Shown in pieces: positions 1 through 8,082 of a DNA stretch of 47,939 nucleotides. A model generated the notes under the pieces. It was not told the DNA's origin. It saw only the letters and a program-made list of their open reading frames with translations, and made no database searches. Made by a program: the position numbers and the translations under genes. Source of the stretch: Oscillospiraceae bacterium. Lineage in GTDB: Bacteria; Bacillota_A; Clostridia; Oscillospirales; Oscillospiraceae. Location of the stretch: NCBI GenBank assembly GCA_021771675.1, contig JAETOP010000015.1:1-47939 (forward strand). Reading direction: 5' to 3'. Position 1 is the first letter of the stretch, and the number at the start of each line of letters is the position of its first letter.

Positions 1-1
1 C

Positions 2-3000
2 GGCAGTGCGGTTTATGACGGTGAAGAGCACACGGTTGAGGGCTACACCGTAAGCATTGACAATGAGCTGTACACCGAGGCAGACTTCAGCTTCACCGGC
101 AGCGCCATCGCAAGCCAGACTGAGGTCGGTAAGACTGAGATGGGTCTGAAGGATACCATGTTCACCAACATTAACAATAACTTCAGCAATGTGAAGTTTA
201 AAGTGGTGGACGGCTACATGGAGATCACGCCTGTGACCGATGAAGTGGTGGTAACCATCAAGGGCCATACCGGCAGTGCAGATTATGACGGTAAAGAGCA
301 CACGGTTGAGGGCTACACCGTAAGCATCGACAATGAGCTGTATAAGGAAGACTATTTCAAACTGAATGGTACTGCTTCTTTAACGAAGATTGCTGCTGGT
401 ACCTATAACATGGGCCTGAGCAACGAGAGTTTTGAGAACATCAGCAAGAACTTCTCCAACGTGACATTTGTTGTCACCGATGGCAAGCTCACCATCATCT
501 CCAAGAGCATCGTTCCTGATCCCGCTGATCCCGATAACACCATGTCTGTGAACGAGCCTGTGAGCAGCGTCTATAACGGCACGGAGAACAAATTCGTACC
601 CGTTGTTATGGATGGCGAGAAGTTCCTGGTTGAGGGCACGGATTACACGGTCAGCTATGACACCGAGGACTTCATCAGCGTGAAGACCATCACCGTAACC
701 ATCGAGGGCATCGGTAATTACACCGGCACCGTGACCAAGACCTATGACATTACCAAGCGGACTGTGATATTCACCGGTGAGAGCGATACCCGGGCATATA
801 CTGGAAGACCAATTAGCCTGACCGACGTGGCAGAGAGCGGCACAGGTTTGGTGAAGGGCCACACCAGCAATGTGGAGTATCTTGCTGAGGGCACTAGTGT
901 AGGCACACACACTGGTACGATTACCGCAGTGGAGAATGTTAAGATCGTGTCCGGCAACGTAGATGTGACCAAGAACTATGCTATCACAACAAGAGCTGGT
1001 GTTCTGACGATCACGGCAACACCTGCAAGTGAGAACATAACCATTGTTGGAACCAACACCAACAAGGTATACGACGGCGATCCTCTTGCGGCGGGCACGG
1101 CCATTGCAAGGGCGGAAGATGGATCTGAGGTAACCATTGAGTACAGCTTCAATGGAGAGAACTGGACCACTAATCCCGATACGCTGACGGCCACGGATGT
1201 GACCGAGGGTACCATGGTTCAAATCCGTGCATCCGCAGCTAACTACAGCGGATATGCGACCAGCAGTGAGACCATTACGATTACCAAGCGTCCTGTAACC
1301 GTGACCACCGAGACCGCTTCCAAGGTTTACGATGGTGTGGCTCTGACCGCAGGCGGTAAGATCGAGGGCATCGTGGAAGGTGAGACGGTGACGGTGAACA
1401 CCACCGGCAGCCAGACCAAGGTTGGCGAGTCCAAGAACACCTACACCCTGACTTGGGGCACCGCTAAGGAAAGCAACTACACTGTGACCGATACCATCGG
1501 CACTCTGACGGTGACCAAGCAGAGTATCAACCCCGAGGATCCCACCGAGCCCGATCCCGAGGATCCCAGCAAGCCCGTCTACACCGGCGCAGTTGTGAAC
1601 AATCCTGTGGATCATGAGTACGACGGTGCGGAGCAGATCTTTGAGCCTGTTGTCGAGGACGGCGGGAAGACTCTGACTGAGGGTACTGACTACGAGGTTA
1701 CCTACAGCACGGAGAACTTCACCGATGTGACCGGTACCATCACCGTGACCATCACCGGTAAGGGTAACTACGCTGGCACCGTGACCAAGACCTACGAGAT
1801 CACCCCGAAGGCTGTAACCGTGACCACCGAGAGCGCTTCCAAGGTTTACGATGGTGTGGCTCTGACCGCAGGCGGTGAGATCAAGGGCATCGTGGAAGGC
1901 GAGACGGTGACGGTGAACACCACCGGCAGCCAGACCGAGGTTGGAAGCTCCGACAACCCCTACGAACTGGTTTGGGGCACTGCGGAAGAGAGCAACTATA
2001 CCCTTGCCAATGAGACCATTGGCAAGCTGACCGTGGTTCCTCAGAGCATCAACCCCGAGGATCCCGAGACCCCCACCGATCCCGACGAACCCATTGATCC
2101 CGATCAGTCCTACTACGGCGGTGTAAAGGTCGGAACTCTGAACGATGTGACGTACAACGGCGAGAGCCAGGTACAGAGGCCCACCGTAACCGATAAGGAC
2201 GGCAATGCCCTGACTGAGGGTAAGGATTACACCCTGACCTGGAGCGAGGACACCACCAATGCAGGTACCGTCACCATGACCGTTGCCGGCATCGGTAACT
2301 ACGAGGGCACCGTGACCCGGACTTACCAAATCAATCCGAGAGCTGTAACCCTGACCTCTCAGACGGCGGCGAAAGCCTACGACGGAACCCCGTTGACCGG
2401 ACCCAACGTGGCCGTGACCGGCAATGGCTTTGTGGCCGGTGAGGTTACTGATGTGAGAGCCAACGGCACCATCATCAATGCGGGCAGCGTGGAGAACACC
2501 ATCACCTACACCATGGGCGAAGGCTTCCGGCCTGAGAACTATCAGATCACTCTGAACCCGGGCACTCTGACGGTTAACCCGGCGGACCAGGGAATTGTGA
2601 CCGTCACCGGCAACAACGATACGTTCACCTGGACCGGTGCAGCCCAGACTGTTACGGGCTACACTCACAACGGCGCAGACCGGCTGATCACCGTCAATAT
2701 TGACGATGCGGCCAACGCTGTCGCCACCGGAGTTGCTGTCGGCCACTACGACATGGGCCTGACCGCTGATAACTTCACTGCAGAGTCCCCCAACTTCCGG
2801 AATGTTACCGTGGAGGTTGTGGACGGCTACCTGGATATCATGCCTATCAACGCCACCGTGACGGTTACCGTCCGGGGCAGCCGGCAGACTGCTGTTTATG
2901 ACGGCCAGCCTCACACCGTGCAGGGCTATGAGGTGGTTTCCGCCATCGCCAACACCGGCAGAAACGTGGGCATGGGCGGCATCAACCTGACGCTCACGGG

Positions 3001-5158
3001 AGAGGCTTCCGTTACCGGCACCGCAGTTGGCACCTATGCGATGGGTCTGACCGCTGAGGACTTTACCATTACGTCCGATATCTACGCTGTTGTGAGAGTT
3101 GCGGTAGAGGATGGTGAACTGGTAATTACTCCTGCAAGCATCGTTCCCGGGGATCCCGGCTATAACGGTGTGAATGTGGGAACACCCGCCGATGTGGTGT
3201 ATAACGGCGAGAATCAGCAGGTGAGACCTGATGTCACCGGCGCAAACGGCAATGCTCTGACTGAGGGTACCGATTACACCCTGACCTGGAGCGAGGATAC
3301 GACCAATGTGGGTACTGTCAGCGTGACTGTTACCGGTATCGGTAACTACGAGGGCACCGTGACCCGGACCTACCGGATTACCCCGAGAAACGTGGTCCTG
3401 ACCTCTGAAACCGCTGCGAAGATCTACGACGGAACTCCGCTGACCAGACCCGATGTGGCCGAGACCGGCGATGGCTTCGTGGCAGGTGAAGTTACCAACA
3501 TCGCCGCAACCGGTACCATCACAGGCATTGGCACGGCAGAGAACACCATCACCTACACCACAGGCAACGACTTCCGGCCCGGCAACTATCAGGTTACCCT
3601 GAATCCCGGCACCCTGACCGTAACCGCACAAAGCATTGTTCCCGGCAATCCCAGCTACACCGGCGCAGCTGTGGGGACCCTGGATGATGTGATGTACAAC
3701 GGCCAGAGCCAGCAGCTGAGACCCATCGTTACCGCTGCCGATGGCAGCGCCATGGCTGAAGGTACCGACTACACCCTGAGGTGGAGTGCAGATACTACCA
3801 ATGCCGGCACTGTGGTCGTCACCGTTACCGGTATCGGCAACTACTCCGGCAGTGTGATCCGGACCTATCGGATCACGCCCAGAACTGTGACCCTGACCTC
3901 TCAGACGGCGGCTAAGGCCTACGACGGAACCCCGTTGACCAGACCCAATGTGACTGTGACCGGCAATGGCTTTGTGGCCGGTGAGGTTACCGGCGTAAGG
4001 GCCAACGGCACCATCACCAATGCGGGCAGCGTGGTGAACACCATCGCCTACACCGTGGGCAACGGATTCCGGCCTGGCAACTATCAGGTTACACTGAATC
4101 CTGGCACCCTGACCATTAACCCGGCCGCTCAGGGTACCGTGACTGTCACTGGCAGCACCGGTACCTTCACCTGGACCGGCGACGCCCGGACGATTACCGG
4201 CTACACCCATAACGGTGCTGCCCGGCTGATTACCGTCAATATTGACAATGCGGATAATGCCTCTGTCAGTGGAACCGATGTGGGTCACTACAACATGGGC
4301 CTGACCGCCGCAAACTTCACTGCTGCATCTCCCAACTACCGGAATGTTACCGTGGAAGTTGTGGACGGCTATCTGGATATCGAGCCCGTCAATGCCGCTG
4401 TGACGGTTACCGTCCGGGGCAACCGTGAAACCGTTGCTTTCGACGGCCAGCCTCACACCGTGCAGGGCTACGAGGTGGTTTCCGCCATCTCCAACAACGG
4501 CGCTAATGTGGGCTTGAACAGTATCAATCTGACCTTTACAGGAGATGACTCCGTCACTGGCACCGAGGCGGGTACCTACAGCATGGGCCTGACCGCTGCG
4601 GACTTCACCATCACCTCCGATATCTACGCATCTGTGAGAGTTGTGGTGCAGGACGGCGAACTGGTAATCACCCCTGCTGAGGAGCCTGAGCAGACTACGG
4701 GACCTGAGGACATCGAGGATGAAACCGTGCCTTTGGCTTCCGGACCGGAGGATATTCCGGATGAGGAAGTGCCTCTGGCCGCTGCCCCGGCTTGGGCACT
4801 GGTCAACCTGATCCTGTCCATCCTTACCGTACTGGGCAGCCTGCTGCTGCTGATCGGTTTCATTGGCAAGAAGAAGGAAGAGGTACTGGACGAAGACGGC
4901 AACGCTATTCTGGATGCCGAGGGCAACAGCCTGATGAATCAGATTCACAAGCACGGCGGCTGGAGACTGGGAAGTCTGCTGCCTGCCATCCTCTCCGTGA
5001 TTGCCTTCATCCTCACCGAGGATATGCGCAATCCCATGATCCTGGTTGACCGCTGGACCCTGCTGATGGTTATCATCGCTGTGGTGCAGATCCTGGTTGC
5101 TTTCTTCAGCAAGAAGGAGACGGAAAAGTCTGAGGAAGAAACCGCTGTTTCTGTCTGA
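2..5158 (+). CDS. Giant repeat surface protein (MBG/YDG modules), 5'-truncated by window edge
   Basis: The reading frame is open from base 2, well before the first in-frame ATG at 140, so the gene starts outside the window; 1718 residues are visible. The protein is built of alternating beta modules. One carries the core YDGTPLT and recurs about seven times (for example near 2370, 3430 and 3910). A second starts at YNG or YDG and ends in GNYEGTVTRTY; it recurs five times. A third contains the words MGLTA and VEVVDGYLDI. Acidic proline-rich linkers (NPEDP-type) separate early blocks. The end is an acidic stretch, three hydrophobic helices (about 4790-4870, 4970-5020, 5060-5105) and a charged tail, with no LPXTG motif. 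These modules are typical of large cell-surface or adhesion proteins of Bacillota. The role is inferred as surface-exposed adhesin or scaffold; the binding partner is unknown. A membrane-embedded tail rather than sortase anchoring is notable. Confidence 0.85.
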   Translation, partial: GSAVYDGEEHTVEGYTVSIDNELYTEADFSFTGSAIASQTEVGKTEMGLKDTMFTNINNNFSNVKFKVVDGYMEITPVTDEVVVTIKGHTGSADYDGKEHTVEGYTVSIDNELYKEDYFKLNGTASLTKIAAGTYNMGLSNESFENISKNFSNVTFVVTDGKLTIISKSIVPDPADPDNTMSVNEPVSSVYNGTENKFVPVVMDGEKFLVEGTDYTVSYDTEDFISVKTITVTIEGIGNYTGTVTKTYDITKRTVIFTGESDTRAYTGRPISLTDVAESGTGLVKGHTSNVEYLAEGTSVGTHTGTITAVENVKIVSGNVDVTKNYAITTRAGVLTITATPASENITIVGTNTNKVYDGDPLAAGTAIARAEDGSEVTIEYSFNGENWTTNPDTLTATDVTEGTMVQIRASAANYSGYATSSETITITKRPVTVTTETASKVYDGVALTAGGKIEGIVEGETVTVNTTGSQTKVGESKNTYTLTWGTAKESNYTVTDTIGTLTVTKQSINPEDPTEPDPEDPSKPVYTGAVVNNPVDHEYDGAEQIFEPVVEDGGKTLTEGTDYEVTYSTENFTDVTGTITVTITGKGNYAGTVTKTYEITPKAVTVTTESASKVYDGVALTAGGEIKGIVEGETVTVNTTGSQTEVGSSDNPYELVWGTAEESNYTLANETIGKLTVVPQSINPEDPETPTDPDEPIDPDQSYYGGVKVGTLNDVTYNGESQVQRPTVTDKDGNALTEGKDYTLTWSEDTTNAGTVTMTVAGIGNYEGTVTRTYQINPRAVTLTSQTAAKAYDGTPLTGPNVAVTGNGFVAGEVTDVRANGTIINAGSVENTITYTMGEGFRPENYQITLNPGTLTVNPADQGIVTVTGNNDTFTWTGAAQTVTGYTHNGADRLITVNIDDAANAVATGVAVGHYDMGLTADNFTAESPNFRNVTVEVVDGYLDIMPINATVTVTVRGSRQTAVYDGQPHTVQGYEVVSAIANTGRNVGMGGINLTLTGEASVTGTAVGTYAMGLTAEDFTITSDIYAVVRVAVEDGELVITPASIVPGDPGYNGVNVGTPADVVYNGENQQVRPDVTGANGNALTEGTDYTLTWSEDTTNVGTVSVTVTGIGNYEGTVTRTYRITPRNVVLTSETAAKIYDGTPLTRPDVAETGDGFVAGEVTNIAATGTITGIGTAENTITYTTGNDFRPGNYQVTLNPGTLTVTAQSIVPGNPSYTGAAVGTLDDVMYNGQSQQLRPIVTAADGSAMAEGTDYTLRWSADTTNAGTVVVTVTGIGNYSGSVIRTYRITPRTVTLTSQTAAKAYDGTPLTRPNVTVTGNGFVAGEVTGVRANGTITNAGSVVNTIAYTVGNGFRPGNYQVTLNPGTLTINPAAQGTVTVTGSTGTFTWTGDARTITGYTHNGAARLITVNIDNADNASVSGTDVGHYNMGLTAANFTAASPNYRNVTVEVVDGYLDIEPVNAAVTVTVRGNRETVAFDGQPHTVQGYEVVSAISNNGANVGLNSINLTFTGDDSVTGTEAGTYSMGLTAADFTITSDIYASVRVVVQDGELVITPAEEPEQTTGPEDIEDETVPLASGPEDIPDEEVPLAAAPAWALVNLILSILTVLGSLLLLIGFIGKKKEEVLDEDGNAILDAEGNSLMNQIHKHGGWRLGSLLPAILSVIAFILTEDMRNPMILVDRWTLLMVIIAVVQILVAFFSKKETEKSEEETAVSV

Positions 5159-5224
5159 TTTGAAACAGAGGGAAAATAGGTTTTACGCAGGGACATAGGT
5201 TGTAGAGGAAAGCAATGAACCTGT

Positions 5225-5259
5225 CCCCCGGCCTCTCCCGGCCGGGGGGATATCCCCCC
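5225..5259. other. Two overlapping perfect palindromes
   Basis: Arms 5225-5233 and 5240-5248 form a perfect 9-bp GC-only hairpin with a 6-base loop. The right arm overlaps a second perfect 16-bp palindrome, 5244-5259 (six G, ATAT, six C). The two cannot form together. No T-run follows, so this is not a standard terminator. The rest of 5159-5469 holds nothing else that I can identify except the ribosome binding site of the next gene. Confidence 0.4.
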
Positions 5260-5469
5260 ACGCAGATTGAAAAAATGGCAACTCCCCTCAATGGAGGCGA
5301 AAGGCTGACATTCCCTCCCACATTGATCGGAGGACCGTGCGGGAGAGGAAAGACTGAGGATTCCGTTTTTTGGGAGCCAATGCAAACACAAGGCATCCCG
5401 GGATATTATGAGAGACGGTGCCCTGCGCCCGCTCCCGATAGCACAAAGACCTGAAAAGGAGAGTTTCAG

Positions 5470-5829
5470 GTGAGAGAAAGCCGTATGTCACCCATAGGAA
5501 CCAATACATTTGGTATTTTTATCGATAAAGCGATGGATGGTGAAATTCGCGGACGGATCGTTGGCGGCGGCGCCCCGGCTGACAGCCGGTTCACCAGTCT
5601 GACGAAAATGATTCTCCTGGTGGATGAGCTCCTGGACCGGGATCAGCAGGAAGAGAGAGTGACGACAGCTCCCAGGCAGCCCGACTTCGAGCTGGAGGTT
5701 CTTTTCCGACAGAACTACAGCTGGCAAGGGCGGTTACGGTGGCTTTCAGGAGGCAAGGAAGCGACATTCCACAGTGTGCTGGAGCTGATTTTTATTCTGG
5801 AAACTGCCCTGGTTCCAAAGACTGTCTGA
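5470..5829 (+). CDS. Small conserved-looking protein of unknown function (119 aa)
   Basis: The start is GTG, preceded by AAAAGGAG at good spacing (5455-5462), so translation is well supported. The protein has no signal peptide or membrane segment. It has an N-terminal part with the pattern FGIFIDKAMDGEIRGRI, a middle segment SLTKMILLVDELLD, and a C-terminal half with FRQNYSWQGRLRWL and SVLELIFILETAL. From memory, short proteins of this shape (a RGRI element, a leucine-rich SL-MLL-D helix, and a QN-SWQG-W element) occur in many gut clostridia without a known role. I assign no function. It follows the giant surface protein by about 310 bp and was once followed by a terminator that is now interrupted by an IS remnant. 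Confidence 0.65.
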   Translation: MRESRMSPIGTNTFGIFIDKAMDGEIRGRIVGGGAPADSRFTSLTKMILLVDELLDRDQQEERVTTAPRQPDFELEVLFRQNYSWQGRLRWLSGGKEATFHSVLELIFILETALVPKTV

Positions 5830-5924
5830 CCTTCGATAGGTCTGAAAATCGCACTCTGGAAGACACCGCCTGACGGCATCGTCGAATGTGGTGCTTTAAT
5901 CAAATTGGCCGATCCGAAAACATT

Positions 5925-5944
5925 TCACCCTCCGTATGGTTTTG
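5925..5944 (+). terminator. Left half of a terminator, interrupted
   Basis: The bases from CACCCTCCGTATGG onward match the left arm and loop start of the intact terminator at 38964-39003, within a shared stretch beginning ACATTTCACC. Here the sequence changes at about 5944 into the end of an IS3-family remnant, so the right arm is missing. It probably terminated the 5470-5829 gene before the insertion. Confidence 0.55.
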
Positions 5945-6230
5945 TGAACTGCCCCTTGTCAAGTAGACCAGGAAAATAACTAAAAATAGCAAGCAGCTGC
6001 TACCGTTAAGGTGGCAGCTGTTCTGTTTAAGCAACATACTTTGCCTTGTATTTTTGGATTCTCTTGTTTACAGGAATAGGATATTGCTCAGGAGAATCGC
6101 TAGCAAGAGCCTTAGTGCGGACTTCTGCTGGTGTTTTGCCGTCAAAGTGAGCTGTATACGTTCTGTAGCATAGAAGTTCATGTAACCAGCAATGGCTTCT
6201 TGCAAAGCAGTTTCATCATGAAAATCATTT
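5945..6230 (-). pseudogene. IS3-family transposase (OrfB) 3' remnant
   Basis: Read on the minus strand, two adjoining frames give HDETALQEAIAGYMNFYATE and then DGKTPAEVRTKALASDSPEQ, ending at a stop at 6027-6029. The pattern Y-N/M-FY-ER followed by L-G-TPAEVR is the C-terminal signature of IS3/IS150-group OrfB integrases. A frameshift between the two pieces kills it. The outer end, TGAACTGCCCC at 5945, resembles an IS3-type terminal repeat. Everything upstream of about 6230, including the DDE core, is gone and replaced by an IS630-family remnant. Confidence 0.75.
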
Positions 6231-6551
6231 ATACTAAATCTTAGTAAAACAGTTTAAGCACTTACAATGAAGTGATATACTATATCTGGGTGATAGAATA
6301 TGGCTTCCAGATATAAATTCAGTGAAGAAGAAATACATGAGCTTGAGCGGGCACGCAAAAGCAATAAGGATAAGCGAGCAGAAGCAAGATGGAAAGCATT
6401 GGAGCTCCGGGCAAAAGGTGCATCTGCCATATACCCTCGAAAAAGTTGTTGACCGCCTGTGCGATGCCATCTGCTCACTGTCGTCTCAGGTCATTTCCGG
6501 TATTAACGGGAGAGATTGGATTATTAAGCTGTTTAATTGAGAAATAGTATA
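6230..6551 (+). mobile_element. Internally deleted IS630-family element with TA duplication
   Basis: The element lies between TA at 6230-6231 and TA at 6550-6551, the target duplication expected of IS630/Tc1-mariner elements. Its ends are imperfect inverted repeats (TACTAAATCTTAG at 6232 against TACTATTTCTCAA read from 6549). An ATG at 6300 encodes about 42 residues starting MASRYKFSEEEIHELERARK, an IS630-type helix-turn-helix N terminus, before running out of frame to a stop at 6452. A second frame ending at 6540 (DRLCDAICSLSSQVISGING, then RDWIIKLFN) looks like the C terminus of the same transposase. The catalytic middle is deleted, leaving a 318-bp non-autonomous derivative. Confidence 0.7.
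6300..6452 (+). pseudogene. IS630-family transposase N-terminal fragment
   Basis: Fifty codons from ATG 6300. The first 42 residues carry the basic, helical start typical of IS630 transposases (EEEI-E-ARK-NKDKR-EAR-KAL-LRAKG). The deletion junction lies near 6420, after which the frame is nonsense to the TGA at 6450-6452. No DDE residues remain, so it cannot be active. Confidence 0.65.
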
Positions 6552-6552
6552 A

Positions 6553-6598
6553 AAATCCCGATTTGTACCGCTAAGGAAGCCCTGATTTCATCGGGATC
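6553..6598 (+). repeat. Hairpin with a fragment of the dispersed repeat
   Basis: Arms AATCCCGAT near 6553 and ATCGGGATC near 6589 pair. Inside lies TAAGGAAGCCCTGATTTCAT (from 6572), which matches the left terminus of the roughly 160-bp repeat family found at 12620, 27983 and 38604. It is probably a decayed fragment of that family. Confidence 0.4.
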
Positions 6599-6606
6599 CT
6601 CCTTTG

Positions 6607-6635
6607 TTGACTATTGCGGTGTAATAAGATATAAT
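6607..6635 (+). promoter_or_regulatory. Strong sigma-A type promoter facing the CoA-transferase 3' end
   Basis: TTGACT (6607-6612), a 17-base spacer and a perfect TATAAT (6630-6635). No plus-strand gene follows; transcription would begin near 6642 and enter the minus-strand CoA-transferase gene in antisense. It may be an orphan left by deletion, or drive an antisense RNA. Confidence 0.55.
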
Positions 6636-6640
6636 CAGAG

Positions 6641-6679
6641 CATAAAAAGGTACACACCCGAAAAGAGGGTGTGTACCCG
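6641..6679 (-). terminator. Terminator of the CoA-transferase gene
   Basis: A perfect 11-bp stem (6649-6659 with 6667-6677) and 7-base loop. On the minus strand it is followed by CCTTTTTATG, a good T-run, about 10 bases after the stop codon at 6690. Confidence 0.8.
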
Positions 6680-6689
6680 GATGAAAATA

Positions 6690-7901
6690 TCAGATGGCTT
6701 TGCTTTCCTTCAATGCGGCAAGTTCCTGGTCGCTCAGGCCGAGAATACCACCGTATATCTCGGCATTGCTGCCTCCCAGAGCGGGAGAACAGGCATATTC
6801 CACATGGTTCTCGCTGAGCTTAGGAGCGAATCCCGGCACCTTGACCTTGCCCAGCTCGGGATGCTCGATCTCCACGATCATTCCCCGCTTCTGATAGCTG
6901 GGATCGTTGGTGATGTCGTTCACGTCCAGCAGGGCGCCTGCGGGAACGTCAGCCTTGGCCAGAATATCCATAGCCTCCTGCTTGGTATGGCGGCCGGTCC
7001 ACTCGGCGATGATGGGGTCCAGGGTGTCACGGTGGGCAAAGCGGGATCGGGGCGTGGCGAAACGCTCGTCCTCCAGCAGGTCTTGCCGGCCGATAGCCTT
7101 GCACAGGTTCGCAAAGTGCTTGCTTCCCGGGGCCCGTGAGCAGTAGATGTGAATGTAGTCGTTGACGCCGAAGGGCTTGCAGGGATAGGTGTCGGAAGGC
7201 CCCACGTCCTCCAGGGGCATACCATTTCCTACCCGGCGGGGAGGCTTCCCCGTGTCGTAATAGGGCTCCCAGCCGGAGCGGGAGAGGCCGATGATAAAGT
7301 CCTGCATGGCAACGTCAACCCTCTGGCCGATGCCCTGACGTTCTCTCTGAAGCAGGGCGGCTATGATGGACATGGCGCAGGTGATGCCACTGCCGGAGTC
7401 GGCTACGCTGATGCCGGCCTTGATGGGCTGGTTGGGCAGGCCTGTGGCAGCCACCATACCGCCGGTGTGGGTGGCGATGGGGTCGAAAGCGGGATAATCC
7501 CGATAGGGACTGTCAGGGGAGAAGCCCTTGATGGAAGCGTAAATGATTCTGGGATTGATCGCCTTGCAGTTTTCATAGCTCAGGCCGAGACGGTCCATGG
7601 ATCCGGGGCCCATATTCTCCACAATCACGTCGGCCTTTTCCAGCAGACGCCTGATCAGTGCAATGCCCTCGGGGTTTTTCATGTTGCAGGTGATGGATTT
7701 CTTGTTCATGTTCATAATCAGAAATCCGTAGGTGTCGATGCCGGGCTTGGCCATGGAATAGCGACCAAGTTCTCCGACCACGGGGCGCTCGACCTTCCAG
7801 ACCTCTGCGCCCAGCCAGGCCAGCGTCTCAGTGCAGACGGTGCCTGCTTCAAACTGGGTCAGATCCAGGATCTTATAACCGGAAAGCGGTCCATTTCCCA
7901 T
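6690..7901 (-). CDS. CaiB/BaiF-family (class III) CoA-transferase
   Basis: At 403 residues it is the usual length of the family, which moves CoA from one carboxylate thioester to another carboxylic acid through aspartyl-CoA chemistry in the cytoplasm. The start MGNGPLSGYKILDLTQFEAG is the canonical N terminus. The word KAGISVADSGSG places Asp168 where the catalytic aspartate of formyl-CoA transferase and CaiB lies. LGAEVWKVERP and the DVIVENMGPGSMDRLGL region are further family hallmarks. The start is supported by AGGAGG seven bases upstream on the minus strand, and a TATAAT box lies at 7976-7981. It is divergent from a PucR-type regulator, its likely controller. In the fld and cai systems such an enzyme loads the hydroxy acid onto CoA; here the matching operon begins 13 kb away, so a partnership is inference. 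The acid substrate is not identifiable from sequence. Confidence 0.9.
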   Translation of the reverse strand: MGNGPLSGYKILDLTQFEAGTVCTETLAWLGAEVWKVERPVVGELGRYSMAKPGIDTYGFLIMNMNKKSITCNMKNPEGIALIRRLLEKADVIVENMGPGSMDRLGLSYENCKAINPRIIYASIKGFSPDSPYRDYPAFDPIATHTGGMVAATGLPNQPIKAGISVADSGSGITCAMSIIAALLQRERQGIGQRVDVAMQDFIIGLSRSGWEPYYDTGKPPRRVGNGMPLEDVGPSDTYPCKPFGVNDYIHIYCSRAPGSKHFANLCKAIGRQDLLEDERFATPRSRFAHRDTLDPIIAEWTGRHTKQEAMDILAKADVPAGALLDVNDITNDPSYQKRGMIVEIEHPELGKVKVPGFAPKLSENHVEYACSPALGGSNAEIYGGILGLSDQELAALKESKAI

Positions 7902-8082
7902 AATATGTGTCCTCCTAAATGATCATCAGAATGATTGGCGCAGGAAAGCGGAAGCATGCCGTTTCCTCTGATTGCATTATATATCAGCGCTTTTCCATTG
8001 AAAAGGGCACATTGCCCATTATTTGCTTGTTTTGCGGGTCATTCTTTACACATTCGTCCCGCCGGGACAGGGGGAGAGAACT
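7902..8082. promoter_or_regulatory. Divergent promoter region
   Basis: Holds the minus-strand TATAAT (plus coordinates 7976-7981) for the CoA-transferase. A small palindrome, GGGCA-CAT-TGCCC (8005-8017), lies between the two start sites and is a candidate regulator site. The plus-strand promoter is weaker (TTGAAA at 7998, 16 bases, TATTTG). Confidence 0.4.

Noticed and set aside
380..4954. A 1524-codon open frame antisense to the giant repeat protein
   Set aside because: It mirrors the repeat modules of the sense gene, is low-complexity (Gly, His, Val, Ile rich), has no recognisable domain or ribosome binding site, and arises from codon bias in a repetitive gene.
7149..7922. Plus-strand frame opposite the CoA-transferase
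   Set aside because: A shadow of codon usage; the minus strand encodes a complete CaiB-type enzyme. The orphan promoter at 6607 does not make it a gene.
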